A stretch of 64,000 bases of DNA, taken from contig JAKNSE010000037.1 of the NCBI GenBank assembly GCA_023525975.1, positions 1,295,501 to 1,359,500 on the forward strand. Direction: 5' to 3'. The stretch's first letter is position 1. Each line of letters starts with the position of its first letter. This document shows positions 43,663 through 56,000 of the stretch, in pieces. This DNA comes from Smallanthus sonchifolius (taxonomy: Eukaryota; Streptophyta; Magnoliopsida; Asterales; Asteraceae). The notes beneath the pieces are model-generated. The model searched no databases and was not told where the DNA came from. It saw nothing but the letters and a program-made list of their open reading frames with translations. The translations under genes and the position numbers were made by a program.

Positions 43663-46241
43663 ATGGCCGAAATGAGATTTGTTGCTTATCACAATATTTG
43701 TGCATTCACACTGAACTCACCTGAAGAGTTTGAGTATTTCATATCGATGGTTGTGTGGTTGACACTTTCCCCCATTAACTTTGATGTTATACAAAATCCA
43801 ATCATCTACAAAACTCATATTCAAGACTTTTGGTCTACTGCAATAATACACCCGAATGACAACGGAGAAGAATGCATCATTGGCACTGTTCAAGCCAAGA
43901 GAGTTTGAATTTCAGAAGCCATTATTAGAACTGCTCTAAAGTTTGGTGATCTACCAACTCATCCGACCAAACTGAATACAAATGTAGTTACACCAGTTCT
44001 CACAAGAATGGGTTATGAAGGCCCTTATCCGCCGTTGTACAAGAAGCTACTACATCCCTACTGGAGATATCTTACACATGTGTGCATGAACGGTTTGCCA
44101 GGATGAAAAGGAGGATTTGATGAGATAAACACCACCATTTCTTCAGCTATGGTTGCCCTGACCATGAGCTTAGATTACCATTTCTCAAAGATGGTGTTTG
44201 AAGAATTGAAAAGCAATCTGAAAGGTGGGAAGAAGGATATCTTTCTAATGTATCCCAGGTTCCTACAGATCATTCTTAATAGAAATCATGCTAACTAGGA
44301 ACCTACCATTGAAACTTTGGACCTGAAAGCTATGGGTCCTATGATCTTCAAGTTCATGAATGTCAACAAGCAGGAAAGGAGAATATATCAAGGGTTGCGT
44401 CCTCTTGAAAAGTTTGGTAGATTTGCTGCTCTACTTGATGAAGAAATTGAAGAACCAGCTGTGCAAGTACAAGCCGAGGTTGCTGAAGACCAGCAGCTAC
44501 CTATTCAAGCACAAATTGAACAGCAACTTGATCTAGTACCACAGGATCCCATTGTGCCTGAGTTAGAAGATGCTGAAGTTATATCTTCTTCTGACAGTGA
44601 AGGCACACCTGAAAGACCACCAGTACCAATCAATCGGTACGTCGGAGAAATGGAAAGCAAAAGGCGTAGAATTGAGAATCCTCCTCTCACTTCCACGTCT
44701 AATCAAGATGACACTGACGCTGATTATTCACCAGATCAGGATTTAATTTCCAGACCACGGAAATGAAGAGATCCGAGGCATGTGAGAATTCCACCACCAA
44801 CACAAATACCTATACCAACATCTACACAAATTCACACCCCAACAACTTCCTTACCCATTCAAGTGCCACAATCACCTCCTCCCACCTTATCCCAACCTCA
44901 ATTATCATCTCATGTCAGTCCAACTTCTAAGGCTTTTGATACAGAACAATTCTTAGTCTCCCCAACTGAAGCATATAGAGTTGAGAAAGCCAAAGGAAAG
45001 TGTTCTCTAGATGACTCTACACCTGCTCCTGTGGATCCACATGTTCTGCAGGAAAGAGTGTTTGAATTAGAACAACAGGTGGCTTCTTAAAACTCAAGGA
45101 TCATGGCTTTGGAAGCTAATCAGGGTTACCTTATTACCTTGATATATGATCTTTGGAAGCAAGTTGACGACCTTAAGGGAAAACAGGCTGAACAATCCAC
45201 AGCAGAGATGATAATGACAACAATGATCAAGGAGGTGGAGATACTGGAAGTAAAGATCAAGGAGATCAATAAGATGACACTCAAGGGAGTGATCCTTTCA
45301 ATTTTGATTTTGAAGGAGATCTTGAAGACCCAAAAGGAGATGGATCTCCTAGTCACTTGGATTCCAATCCAGTGAAAGACATACAAGAAAAAGAGGTTGA
45401 GAATTCATCAGACTCAGAGATGGAAAGACTGAATCAAAATATTGATGATGAAGTCAACATTCCAAGCTCAACTACAGATATGTCTGAAAGGGTTGATACT
45501 AGCAAATCCTCAAAGAAAGAGGGACCTCTTGGGAGGCTACTTCCTGGTCCACCCTCTGAAACTCATGTAACTCTTAACATAGAAATTTACTATTCAAAGA
45601 GAGGAGACATGTCAGGTATTTCTTCTTGGGGTTTTGATTAAGAGAAAAATATGTATGTGGTAAAAAGAAAGAGTGGCCGTTTGGAATACTATAAGAATGC
45701 TAATGACTTTAGCTCGTTGACTAACCTCGATCTTCAACAGCTAAACGAAGCCTATTTTGAGAATAGAGGGAGAAATGGACCAGCTGAGATGTTTCGTACA
45801 TTTCTGAATGAACAGTGCTTTACAAACTTTGCAAAAATGAAAACAGCTGAGTCCAAGCTGAAAAAGGCTAAAGGAGTTAAAGATCCTCACAGAGGTAAGG
45901 ATTGGTACAATGTAATCTAGCCTGCTCCCAAGACAGTCAAGATAGTCCCCGTTCACAAGAAGATGCCAGTAAATACTACGAGAGACTTTCAATACTGGGC
46001 ATACGATCCAATTACTGCTGAAGCGTTAATAGTTACTGATCAAGCAGAGTTAAGGATACTGGATCCGTTTGATTTGTCAAAGTTCAGTGAACAAGACATC
46101 AGAGTGTTAGCAAGAAGCCAGATTCGGCATGAACAACTATGGGAAGAACAAGGAAAGATCTTTACTGTTGCTGCTGCTGATATCTTGAGGAAGAAGTTGT
46201 ATGCAGGGAGTGGAGATCATGGTGAAGACATCAATTTTTGA
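43663..46241 (+). pseudogene. Element A third ORF, decayed
   Basis: Homologous in plan to the intact element B protein. The N-domain has IQDFWSTAI, LKFGDLP, RMGYEGP, AMVALTMSLDYHFSKMVFE and FLMYPRFLQIILN. An acidic/proline-rich middle and a coiled-coil-like stretch near 45060-45200 follow; the C-domain has VKRKSGRLEYYKN and FQYWAYDPITAEALIV. In-frame stops are at about 43906, 44104, 44296, 44764 and 45088, with frame changes near 45210 and later. Original length was probably about 860 residues. Confidence 0.8.
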
Positions 46242-46260
46242 AGACAGGAAAGCTTAATCC

Positions 46261-46271
46261 TAGGGGGAGAT
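46261..46271 (+). other. Polypurine tract of element A
   Basis: TAGGGGGAGAT immediately before the 3' LTR. Confidence 0.85.
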
Positions 46272-46608
46272 TGTTGGACCTAGGTTGTTTATGATTAAGC
46301 TTTTGTTTTTGCGTTTGTGTAACCGTTAACTAGGGTTCATGGTTTGTGTATTTTGGGCGGGCCTTAGGGCCAAGTACGTGTATAAAGGCCCAGTGGTTTA
46401 GACTAGGTATAAATACATGTATACCCTAACCGTGTGCGGTTAGCGGTTTTGTGTGAAGTTTTTCTTTGTAATTCTCTTGATTAATACAAGTTGTTTTACA
46501 TTGATTTCTTGTTCTTGAATCATCACAATCATTAGTTTTCGCCTATTGATTATGAGAATTGATATCGTGTGTGTTATTTGATGATCCATAGAGATATTGG
46601 GACTTACA
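46272..46608 (+). mobile_element. 3' LTR of element A
   Basis: 337 bp, TGTTGGACC…ACTTACA. Most mismatches to the 5' copy are transitions. Confidence 0.95.
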
Positions 46609-47106
46609 TATATGTTTAGTTGAATAGTTTTATGGAAAATTAGGCATTATTGTTGTTATTTAAATCTTTAGTATTTGAAATGTTTATTTCTCATTGTACA
46701 CAATTTAAGGATTGAGAGATATTCTTATAGATTTTGTGTTTTACAATTTATGGATTTGTTTCACTTTGATGCAATTTGATATGATTTAGATTTTGGTGTA
46801 ATTTTGAAAAAGTTGATTTCTGCAATTTGATTTCTCTAATTTGGAATTTGGAGCTCAAAAGTAGTTCACAACAAAGTCAAACTAAAATCAGCAAAGTCAA
46901 AATAAAATGAACCGCCCCAAAGAGAGGAATTGACAAATCCAAGAGTGGACCGCCCAAAAAATTGGAATTGACGAACCGCCCCAATAAATGGATGAAACCG
47001 CCCCAACAAATTAAGTTGGATTTTTTTATGCGCCAATTTTGAGGCGGTTAAAAAGCGCCTCTAAAACCCAAAACCACCGCCTCTAAAAACAAAATTTTGT
47101 ACTAGT
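46609..47106. other. Right-hand part of the split DNA transposon
   Basis: Continues the sequence interrupted at 17639. Six AACCGCC-type motifs precede the terminal repeat. Confidence 0.6.
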
Positions 47107-48383
47107 TTCCACTTACTATTTGTTTCTGTTTGGGTTCACTCCATCCAAATCAACGTTTGACGATATTTTTCTTCATCATAGATAATAGTTACCCCATCAC
47201 CATGATCTACTTTCTTATCAATTTTTCTCTAAAAGGAAAAAAAATAAATAAATAAAACCGACCACTATGAATCTTTGATGTCCCAACAAAATTTGATTTT
47301 GACGATCAACCCATGCCCTTTGACACCCCATCATTCAATTGTGGTTCTATTCACATGGGTTGGTACCCTTTAGCCACTTAACATCGTGGGTCCATCCCTA
47401 TTCCCTACTCCTTCCTCATGGTCCAAGGGTGGGTAGTTTGCCCTTCAATTAGTAGACCGTAGTCTAATGTGTCACGTGACCAATCTACAAATTGCATGGA
47501 TCGTGTTTCACATAAGTTCATTTTTTATAGTATTTTGTCCATCACTTTGACAATTGTGTAAGATTGATAGTTTTAATGTCAAAGAAGCAAATTTAATTAA
47601 AGAATGTTTTCTATTTCAATTTTATTTCGTTTATATGTTCTATCTCAATCATTGAAACTTGATATGATGTAAATTGTATGGCCAATTCGTTAATGTCAAT
47701 CATGCCAAGTTTTATCTGGCCTTGAAAAATCGTGTCATTCATAATTTATGTTTGATATTTCGACCAATCATTTTGAAATATATTTTAGAAGGGCTAAATA
47801 TTAAATCAAAGGAGATCATTAAAATAGTTAAAATAGAATCTGATGGTTATAAATTAATTTCACTTTTAATAGGACTTAAATCCAATACTTTTATACCTAC
47901 ATGTTTCAAAAGACTTTGTCTCTATTACTGAACCACCAGCCACAGTGATGCATTTTTTTCGAATGGTCAAGTCTTTATATTCTTTATAATTTTTGTATGT
48001 CAGGGACAACATTGTTGATTTAACCATCATACGTTCCTAGGCTAGTAATTTACTGTCTAAAACTTTTTTTATTAGATATTAATTATTACTATTGTTATTA
48101 TTTAATAAAAAAATAATTAGGGTTTACACTTGACACCCTTAAACTTCAACCCCAAATGGTTTATAACGTCACACATTAAACCCGAACTTTCGGGTGTTAC
48201 ATATTTTTCATGCTCGAAGTTAATAAAACAATAATAGTAAAATATAATTGAGGTGTCCATACCTCAAAAAATTAAAGGACAAATATTATGTGATTACTCA
48301 TTTATTATTATTGTATGTATTATATAAAAAACATTTTTATGTACCCTATAGGAATGATGTAGTTAATTAATAGTAAATAAGAT
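47107..48383. other. Intergenic, no supported gene
   Basis: AT-rich. The 85-codon frame at 47674-47931 has no recognisable motif. A CACGTGAC (G-box-like) lies at about 47483. Confidence 0.5.
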
Positions 48384-48391
48384 AAAAGTTA

Positions 48392-49321
48392 AGAGTAAAT
48401 TACTTTTTGAGTGCATTATATTTGTCTATTTTAACTAGTTGAGTCTCTTATGTTTTAAAAACTCGGTCTAAACCCAGGCTTTTCATTTTTTACTCCATTT
48501 GAGTCCAAATGGTTAACGTCTCTTGCCGGCCCAAGAGTTGTTAAAAAATATTAATATTCAATTCTTTGGGCTCCTTTTATTTTTTGGTTCTCATTTCTTT
48601 TTTCTCTCTTGCAGGCCCAAGAGTTGCAACCCATTTCTCACCTTGAAGGGTCATACTTTTCCCCTAGGTTTAGCTTGTTCCTTTTCTTCTTGCGCCGCTG
48701 CATACATGCTCTCCATCAAAGATAGAAGGTCAAAACCTTCCTTTGAAGATTGTCTTGATTATTTCCAGCTAAAGATTTCCATCTCCATCATGGCTCTTTT
48801 TGTTTCCTGTCTTGGATCCGGTGATTGCTCCCTCCCGTTGGAATTTGCCCTTTATATGGAGGTCTTTTTCTCTCTTTCAAATATACAAGAAAGAAGCAAG
48901 TTAGTATCAGGATTCGGTCTGTATTAGAACCATTTGGTTCATATTTTTTCTGGTTAAGCATCTTTGGTTGTAATCGAATCCTTTTGGGTCGAGTTTTTTC
49001 TGTTCAGGTAATCTCTAGTCATTTTCTGTTCAAGTAATTTCTAGTTGCAATACCATTTTTTACAGAAATAATCAAAATACACTTAGGGGACTCAAATGGT
49101 TAAATCATAACAATAAATGTATTTTTAATAATTTGAGTCCCATAGTGTATTTTGGTCATTTCAGAAAAAAAAAGTTAATTGTTAAATTTAACGATGTTAG
49201 CTATTTGTACTCAAATGGAGTAAAAAATGTAAAATCAGGGTTCAGACCGAGATTTTAAAATACAAGACTCAACTAATTAAAATGAATAAAAATCAAAAAG
49301 TCAAATAGTAATTTTTACTCT
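48392..49321. mobile_element. TIR element, 930 bp, with 8-bp target duplication
   Basis: Long TIRs of about 130-150 bp (AGAGTAAATTAC…CTCGGTCT…TTTTTTACTCCATTTGAGT) pair with the inverted right end. AAAAGTTA flanks both sides (48384-48391, 49322-49329). Long TIRs plus 8-9 bp duplication suggest a Mutator-like or hAT-like non-autonomous element. The 134-codon frame at 48523-48927 inside is not conserved-looking. Confidence 0.8.
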
Positions 49322-49329
49322 AAAAGTTA

Positions 49330-49733
49330 TTTATTTATTTACCACAAAAGCTAAGTTCTAAAAGTTCATTATAAAAGGAAGTTTGATAATCCAATTAATT
49401 GAATAACAATTTCGGTTGAGTTCGAAACATTTTCATACACCGGTTATTACACGATTGATTATTGCGACACCCAAAGCCGTCACAAAAACATTCGATGGTT
49501 ATCTTCTTGGAGGTGATGAGCTTGCGATTAGTTTAGCGACTGAAAGTCGTCGCTTAATTTGCAACTGAACATTTGCAATGGATTATGCAACCGAACCATT
49601 TGCGACGAATATCAGCCACTGAACAGCACTTGCCACTGATCTCAACGACGGATTTTGTTACAGCTTTGCGACCGGTTTTGGCGGCCTCAGGGGGTGGAAT
49701 CGACGTCGGTGATACCTTTCATTCCATTCCTCC
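49330..49733. other. 3' flank of the TNL-HMA gene
   Basis: Downstream of the stop codon; contains GCGAC/GTCGC motifs. A polyadenylation signal was not pinned down. Confidence 0.4.
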
Positions 49734-50093
49734 TTACATCACGGAACACATTGATTTTTTTTGTTTTCTAACGGTCTTTCCTTCGTATGCCTCATCTTCT
49801 TTTACAGATTCGTGTGCAGGTTTGTCGTCTTTTCCGGATTCAAATCCAGATTTAACTTCTGATTCATGTTGTTCTGCAAGTCTTTCTGATACATGTCCAA
49901 AACTTATGATCTGTGTCGCCCTAATCTTAATCGCACATTTCAACACAAGCCAAGGATCAACAACCCCGATGACAGTTACTTTACCTTCTGCTTCATCGAA
50001 ACTAACTGATTCGATGCCTTGAAGCGCACTTAATGCATTCATCATCTCTTGCCTTTTATTTTGATTGCTTAAGTTCACTGCTAGCACAATTTT
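49734..50093 (-). other. TNL exon 11: HMA domain and CaaX box
   Basis: Follows a TTTCAG acceptor in frame. IVLAVNLSNQNKRQEMMNAL, LQGIESVSFDEAEGKVTVIG and VDPWLVLKCAIKI give the beta-alpha-beta-beta-alpha-beta pattern of HIPP/HPP-type HMA proteins. The metal-binding MxCxxC loop is absent (VNLSNQN instead), so metal binding is unlikely. A charged tail ends KQKKSMCSVM; CSVM is a prenylation-type CaaX box preceded by basic residues. Confidence 0.82.
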
Positions 50094-53000
50094 CTGAAAT
50101 GTACAATGCTAGTATAAAACAAATATACATGATATAGACTTGGTCTTATCTAATAAGTTAAATGCTAAATTACCTTTTTTGCCTCGCCAATAACTTCATG
50201 TGTAACCACCGATTTTAATCTCTCTCCTTGTGGAGGTGAAGTAGACTCCCTAATCTCATCATAAACAAATGTTTTAGACATACCCTCACTCTCTTTTTGT
50301 TCCTGAACAAAAAACAAGAAAACAAATATTTTCTAAGTATCTTTAATTTTAGGTAAATTGGTTTTTGATAATCCAAACTATGACTCATTGGCTGATACAG
50401 TTTGACCTGTGTTAATATCAACTTTCACTTTTGTTGTAAATGAGAGTCCCAGTAACATAATTATCATATATTTACACTCGATTTACAATCAATTCCCACC
50501 CGATTTCGCTTGTACGTTTCTCCATTACATTTAAAATCGTCATTTTCAGCGAAAATAAATGTAAATCGAGTGTAAATCTATGATGATTATGCTACTGGGA
50601 ATGCCATTGACAACAAAAGTGAAAGTTGATATTATCATCAGCCAAACTGTTAGTTTGAATTATTATCAGCCAATAAGTCATATTTTAGATTATTAAAAAC
50701 CAATTTGACTTAATTTTATTATTGTACATTGTTACTATTATCACTACTAGTATATATAATCATTATTACTGTTAGTATTGTTGTTATTATTTAATCTTTA
50801 CTAGAGTTATTTAGTATTTTAGAACAATAAGAAAATACTTACATGTGAGTAAGGATCAGATTCCTCCATTGTAATTTCACCAAAAGTAGATACGAAATGT
50901 CCAACCGTCTCATCGCCAGAACTGTACTGCTTCTCATAAATTTCCTGTGTTGAGGGGAGAAACTTAATCCCCTACACAACTAAACATTAAGCTCTTTCAG
51001 TTATCCACTAAACTTCATATTCACTTACCTCCATTGCTTCATCAATTAATTCAGATCTAGTGCCTGATATTATTTGCCCCTCGAGCAAGCTTGATGTAGA
51101 CGCGACAGTTTTATTTCCAATTGATGATTTCGACATCTCTGTGATATGGTAAATGTCCTCCTGTTTGTTAATCATAAACATCAAAGCCCGATTTAGGAAA
51201 GCTCCATTTGTGACTAATCGAAAACAAATTTGTAGGTATCAAATCGCCAAGATCTTACTTACCAATTCAGGACCATTGATGATACATCTAACAATCTTCA
51301 ACTCTGTAAATGATGGATCATTAACCTGTTTCGGCCGACCTGTTTTTCTCCATCCTCTTACCTCTGTAACATTGAAAAAGAAAGAAGATATGATAAAGTT
51401 TCTCTATTTGCTACTTAGATTGAAATACAAACACAAAGAATTAGCTTGACAAGATCCAAGGACATACCAGTGTAGTCAATGGTATCGCCGACTAAAATCC
51501 TAAACCAATCAGGAGTCAATCTACCAACCTCCATCAACTCATAGAAATCACGCCGAGTAAGATAGTATGCTCCTGTGCTTAGTTGAAATACAGACATATC
51601 TCCTCCTAGAATTTCTTCCCATCCTGTGTTACTTCCCAAGGTTTCCTGATCAGAGTAGACAAGGCTCACACCACATTCATGTATCTCCAATCCCCTCATC
51701 ACAACAATAGAGACATTAACTGTGTCTCCAACGTCCAATGTGTTTCCAATTGGCCAATAGCTTAACCATATACATACTTCACCATCTTCAGGTTTGCCAA
51801 AGACTTTAGGGTTGTACATTAAATCAACAACACCATTGGTCGTACTGATTTTGCAAAACCATACCCAATCACTACCTGATGTTATATACTTGAAAGACAC
51901 GTTAATTCCTTTGAGCCTACTATTCTTAGGACTCAAAGGCACATCAAAGGACAAAGAAGATGATTTTGATATATACTTAGGTGTCATGTTTGGATCTTCT
52001 ACATCTACCAGAGATGTGCTCATTATACCGAACTCGAACAACATCTGTGCCACACAAACAAAAGGGTTCAATCATTTTATAGGTTTAGTTCACTTATGGT
52101 TATATTAATTAATGATGTATTTCAGGGAGAAACAATGAACCTGGATATGCCAACTTCTGCCTACTGTGAGCTCATCATCACCAACAAGACAAACCTCCTG
52201 TTTTTGATATTCTTTTAGCCATTTCATATGTCCCAAATCAGTTTCTTCTAGTTTAGCTATTGGTACCAACTTGATAAAGCCTTCAATTTCATACAAATTA
52301 ATACAACCTTCATAACCAAACTCTTGCAAAGGGAATCGATGTGATTCGAAAGTTATTATCTCTAGTGACTCACAGTAATATGTATACAATTCTGCAAGTG
52401 CACTAGGGAGACATAGAAGACATTTTAGTCTAGAGCAAAAACTCAAGTCAAGAACCCGAAGATTTTCGAGATGATTATAGCAAGGCAAGGACTCAAATAG
52501 ACCGTTGCATAAATTCAAATATTGTAAATATGGTTGAAAACTGAAACTCAAAGGAAAAGAATATGTGGATTCAAGATTGCAATCTTTGAGGAACAACCGA
52601 TGTAACGAAAATGGGAAGGAAAAGGTAGGTTGTTTTGTAACAACTCCACCAGAAGTAGATGCTCCTAACGGATTCATTTTCTCCCCATTGCATAGGTTTT
52701 CACACCCTGTCATGTTCAATAGTTCAAGACTTGAAAGGTCTTCAAGGTTATCACAAAGACTAACCAAACTGTAACAATTCCAAAGAATTAAAGTCTCAAG
52801 ATTAGGGATTTTGAGGATGTTGCGGATTTCAATAAGATTGTGTGAGTCTTTAAGATTTAGAATCTGTAATGAGTGAAGAACCTGTTGGAGAAATTATAAG
52901 TTTTTTTAGCACTAGATAGTTTCAAAAAGATCTTTAAAGAAGAACCAAAAAAAGATATGAGATTCTCTACCGTAGGGGGTTCAAATACTTCCAAGTTGCT

Positions 53001-56000
53001 AAAGCTCATATCAATAGCAACCAAGTTTCCCATGCATAAATCGGAGGGTATGGTTCTTAAATGGAATCCATGCCAACATAGCCATCTTAAATTTTCAGAA
53101 ACATACTCATAAGATCCTCTGAGTTCCGCAAAATTTAGCTGGAGCAATTTCAGACTATCCATATTTTTAAGTGCGTCTGTTTTGAGTTCTGATGACTGCA
53201 AATTTAGCATGAAGAGAGTTAGTAAGGCTGTAACGGACACACACATGTCATGTATCCCGGAGACATTCCCAAGGGTCAGATTTCGTCCCGTTTAACAATA
53301 TTAGATTTTTCTGATAAGTGGCATGGCATGTCATGTGTCACTTATTTAACATTTAACACACAATAACAAATTCGTAACTTGCAATACAAACAAATTTATT
53401 CATCTTTTTCATCTTTCTTCTTAAATTCTGTAACCAAATAAAAAGTCCATAAAACTCATGTCAAAAGCTAAATCATTCTACTTAGTCTATATTACCTTGA
53501 GTGTAAAATTATCTCCCGTCAACATTTTCATGTCTAGTGCTAAACCTTCTACCCATTTGGAACCCTATAAGAAATCATATGAAACTATAGAAAGTTAGAT
53601 GAAACAAGATTAGGAGGACAGAAAAATGAAAGTAAAAAAATGGCTTACCATTCCTTTTCTCAATATGTTGTAAGAGTCACTACTAAGCCAAACTCTACTA
53701 CGCTCTAAGGGGAATTTTGGTGATTCTTGACGAACAATGTTTTTCCCCATCTCTTGAAGCAATCTATGCATCACGAGCTTTTTGTTAGGTGAAACAGAAA
53801 GAAGACATCTGGTAACTAGGGTTTTGATCCCAGATATCGCCGAGTAATCATGCTCTAATATCTTTACTACATAATCCAAGTCTTTGTCAATAAAGAAACA
53901 AGCAATATGCAAAAACAACTCTTTTGCAGCAGTATTAGGCAATGACATGTAGCTTCTTATGAGGACACCTTCAATTCGAGAATCGATATCTTTTCCCAAT
54001 AACCTCAATTGACTTTTCCAATATAGGGTTGTACTGTTATGTGACAAAGATGAGCCCAACACTTCTAGAGCTAGTGGATTTCCTTCACAATATGCTAGTG
54101 CATCTTGTACAAGATACTTAATCTCATAGTCCAAACTGGGGATTTTGGATCCAAATGCATGACGACTAAATAGCTCTAGGGATTCATCATTATTTAATAG
54201 TCTCATTTCATACTTTTGACACCTCCAAAATGATAAGTCAAACCAATTATCAGTATTTTCCCTCGTTGTAATTATAATCTTGCTTTGATCATTAATCTTT
54301 CCGGTTCCAAGTAAAGCAAGTAACTGACTTTGTTCGACAATGTCATCAAGAACAATGAGTGTCCTATTCATTTGCAAGACTTCCTCAATCATACACATAC
54401 CTCGCGAGATTCCTGGTATTTTTCTTTTTTTCCCTCCTAAAATATCTTTAAGAAGTTGCTTCTGTAGTTCAAGTATATCATTGTATGTTTTACATCTATT
54501 ACCAATGTCTTCAACAAAACTCACATATTCAAAAGTTCTCCGATTCAGATTGTATATATACTTCGCTAGGGTTGTCTTCCCACTTCCACTCATACCATAG
54601 ATTGCCAAAAACTCAAGACTGGATTGATCTAACCAGGAATTGATCTCCTTATAACGAGTGGCCATCCCTGTTATATAGAGTGGAAGATGAACTTCTTTCT
54701 GATCTAACCTATTGTAAACTGTGTCAACAATTTCCTTTAAAGTCGTCGTTTCAGGCCTACAAGAACACAAGAAAATGAAGTAGCTCACGGGATGACATGT
54801 AGAGATTCTTTAATATTTAGATGATACTTTTTTTTATTACAATCGCATATTAATTCTCGGGTAATATATGCCAAATACATCATTTTCATTAGTTGGTAAT
54901 CTTTGGGCGGGGTCCACGGGGCATCGGGCCAACTTGGGCCTCCTTACCCTTTTGGTAATTTCCAATCTCACAGGGAGGGCCCAACACAAGTAGGTGGAAG
55001 GCTCGGACCCAGTAGACATGTGGAGTTTCATTAAGTGTAATTAATTGGCTTATGGGGTGTATTAGGCTTTAATTTATTCTTGTTGACCAAGTTTGAGTTT
55101 CCCATAAATACATAACCATGATTAGGGTTATTGTATGAGAGATTATTGTAACTAATTTTTAAGTCAGTTTCTGGGTTATAATAATACTAGAGTTCATCTA
55201 AATTGAGTGTGTTTGCGTTTATTTATCAAGTCAAACCTTTAATTAGTATCAGAGCCAAACGTTACATCCTGCCCACCTGTTTTTCGAGGATTGAAAAAAA
55301 ATCCTAAACCAATCAGGAGTCAATCTATCAACCTCCATCAACTCAAAGAAATCACGTCGAGTAAGATATTATGCTCTTGTGCTAAGTTGAAATCTAGACA
55401 TAACCCCACCTAGAATTTCTTCCCGTCCCGTGTTACTTCCCAACATCTCCTGATTAAAGTAGAAAAGGCTCACACCACATTCATGTACCTTCAGTCCACT
55501 CATCACAACAATAGAGACATTAACTTAGTGTCTAAAATGTTCAGTTTGTTTCCAAACGTTACATCCTTCCCACCCGTAGATGAGTTCACCCCGTTCACCA
55601 GGGTTCGGTGTTACAATCGACGTCATGGTTTTTGGCTAGGGTCTGACGAGTTTAGGTTAAAACCTAACTACACCACTTACGTATCAGAAAGAAACCGAAG
55701 AACATGGGTGATTAGGATACTCCAAAGACAAGCGGTGGGAGCGGGAACTCAAATGCGTTCCAATGTCCCATGCTAACCAATACCAACTATATGGCATGGG
55801 CTATTTGGATGAAGGTGATCATGAACATGCATAAAGTTTGGGACGCCATAGATCCGGGTAGGATTGAAGCCAACAAGAACAACGTGGCTATTGCCTTGTT
55901 GTTTCAATCGTTCATGGAGACTAAAATCTTGCAAGTGGGTAACCTAGAGATGGCTAAGGGGATTTAGGACGCAATTAAGACACGTAATCTAGGGACTAAG

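Larger units (their letters stand above)
17640..46608 (+). mobile_element. Copia element A with third ORF, interrupted by three insertions
   Basis: Two 337-bp LTRs (17640-17976, 46272-46608) differ at about 15 positions by eye (4.5%). A tRNA-Met primer site follows the first and a polypurine tract precedes the second. Flanks TAGAT and TATAT match at 4 of 5. Order inside: leader, gag, protease, integrase | element B | reverse transcriptase | element C | RNase H (with a 140-bp insert), spacer, internal promoter, third ORF. All coding parts carry stops or frameshifts, so it is dead. Confidence 0.9.
14817..47106. mobile_element. DNA transposon (~3 kb of own sequence) split by nested retroelements
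   Basis: The left end ACTAGTACAAAACATGCC…TTTTGGGGCGGTTGAGG pairs with the inverted right end ACTAGTACAAAATTTTGTTT…TAGAGGCGGT. Subterminal GGCGGTT/AACCGCC motifs recur at both ends (14838-15010 and 46909-47095), as in CACTA and similar elements with subterminal transposase-binding repeats. Own sequence is 14817-15143, 15494-17639 and 46609-47106. The first base is not C and no clear 3-bp target duplication is seen, so CACTA membership is tentative. No transposase was recognised. Confidence 0.65.

Noticed and set aside
48523..48927. 134-codon plus-strand frame with hydrophobic start
   Set aside because: Lies inside a non-autonomous TIR element, no recognisable domain, composition like random AT-rich DNA.
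49734..50087. HMA exon as a stand-alone HIPP gene
   Set aside because: No ATG, TATA or stop separates it from the upstream exons, and four phase-consistent introns link it to the TNL; kept as an alternative for RNA testing.
51794..52108. Plus-strand 104-codon frame over the C-JID exon (also 54340-54600 plus)
   Set aside because: Shadow frames of the well-supported minus-strand TNL exons.
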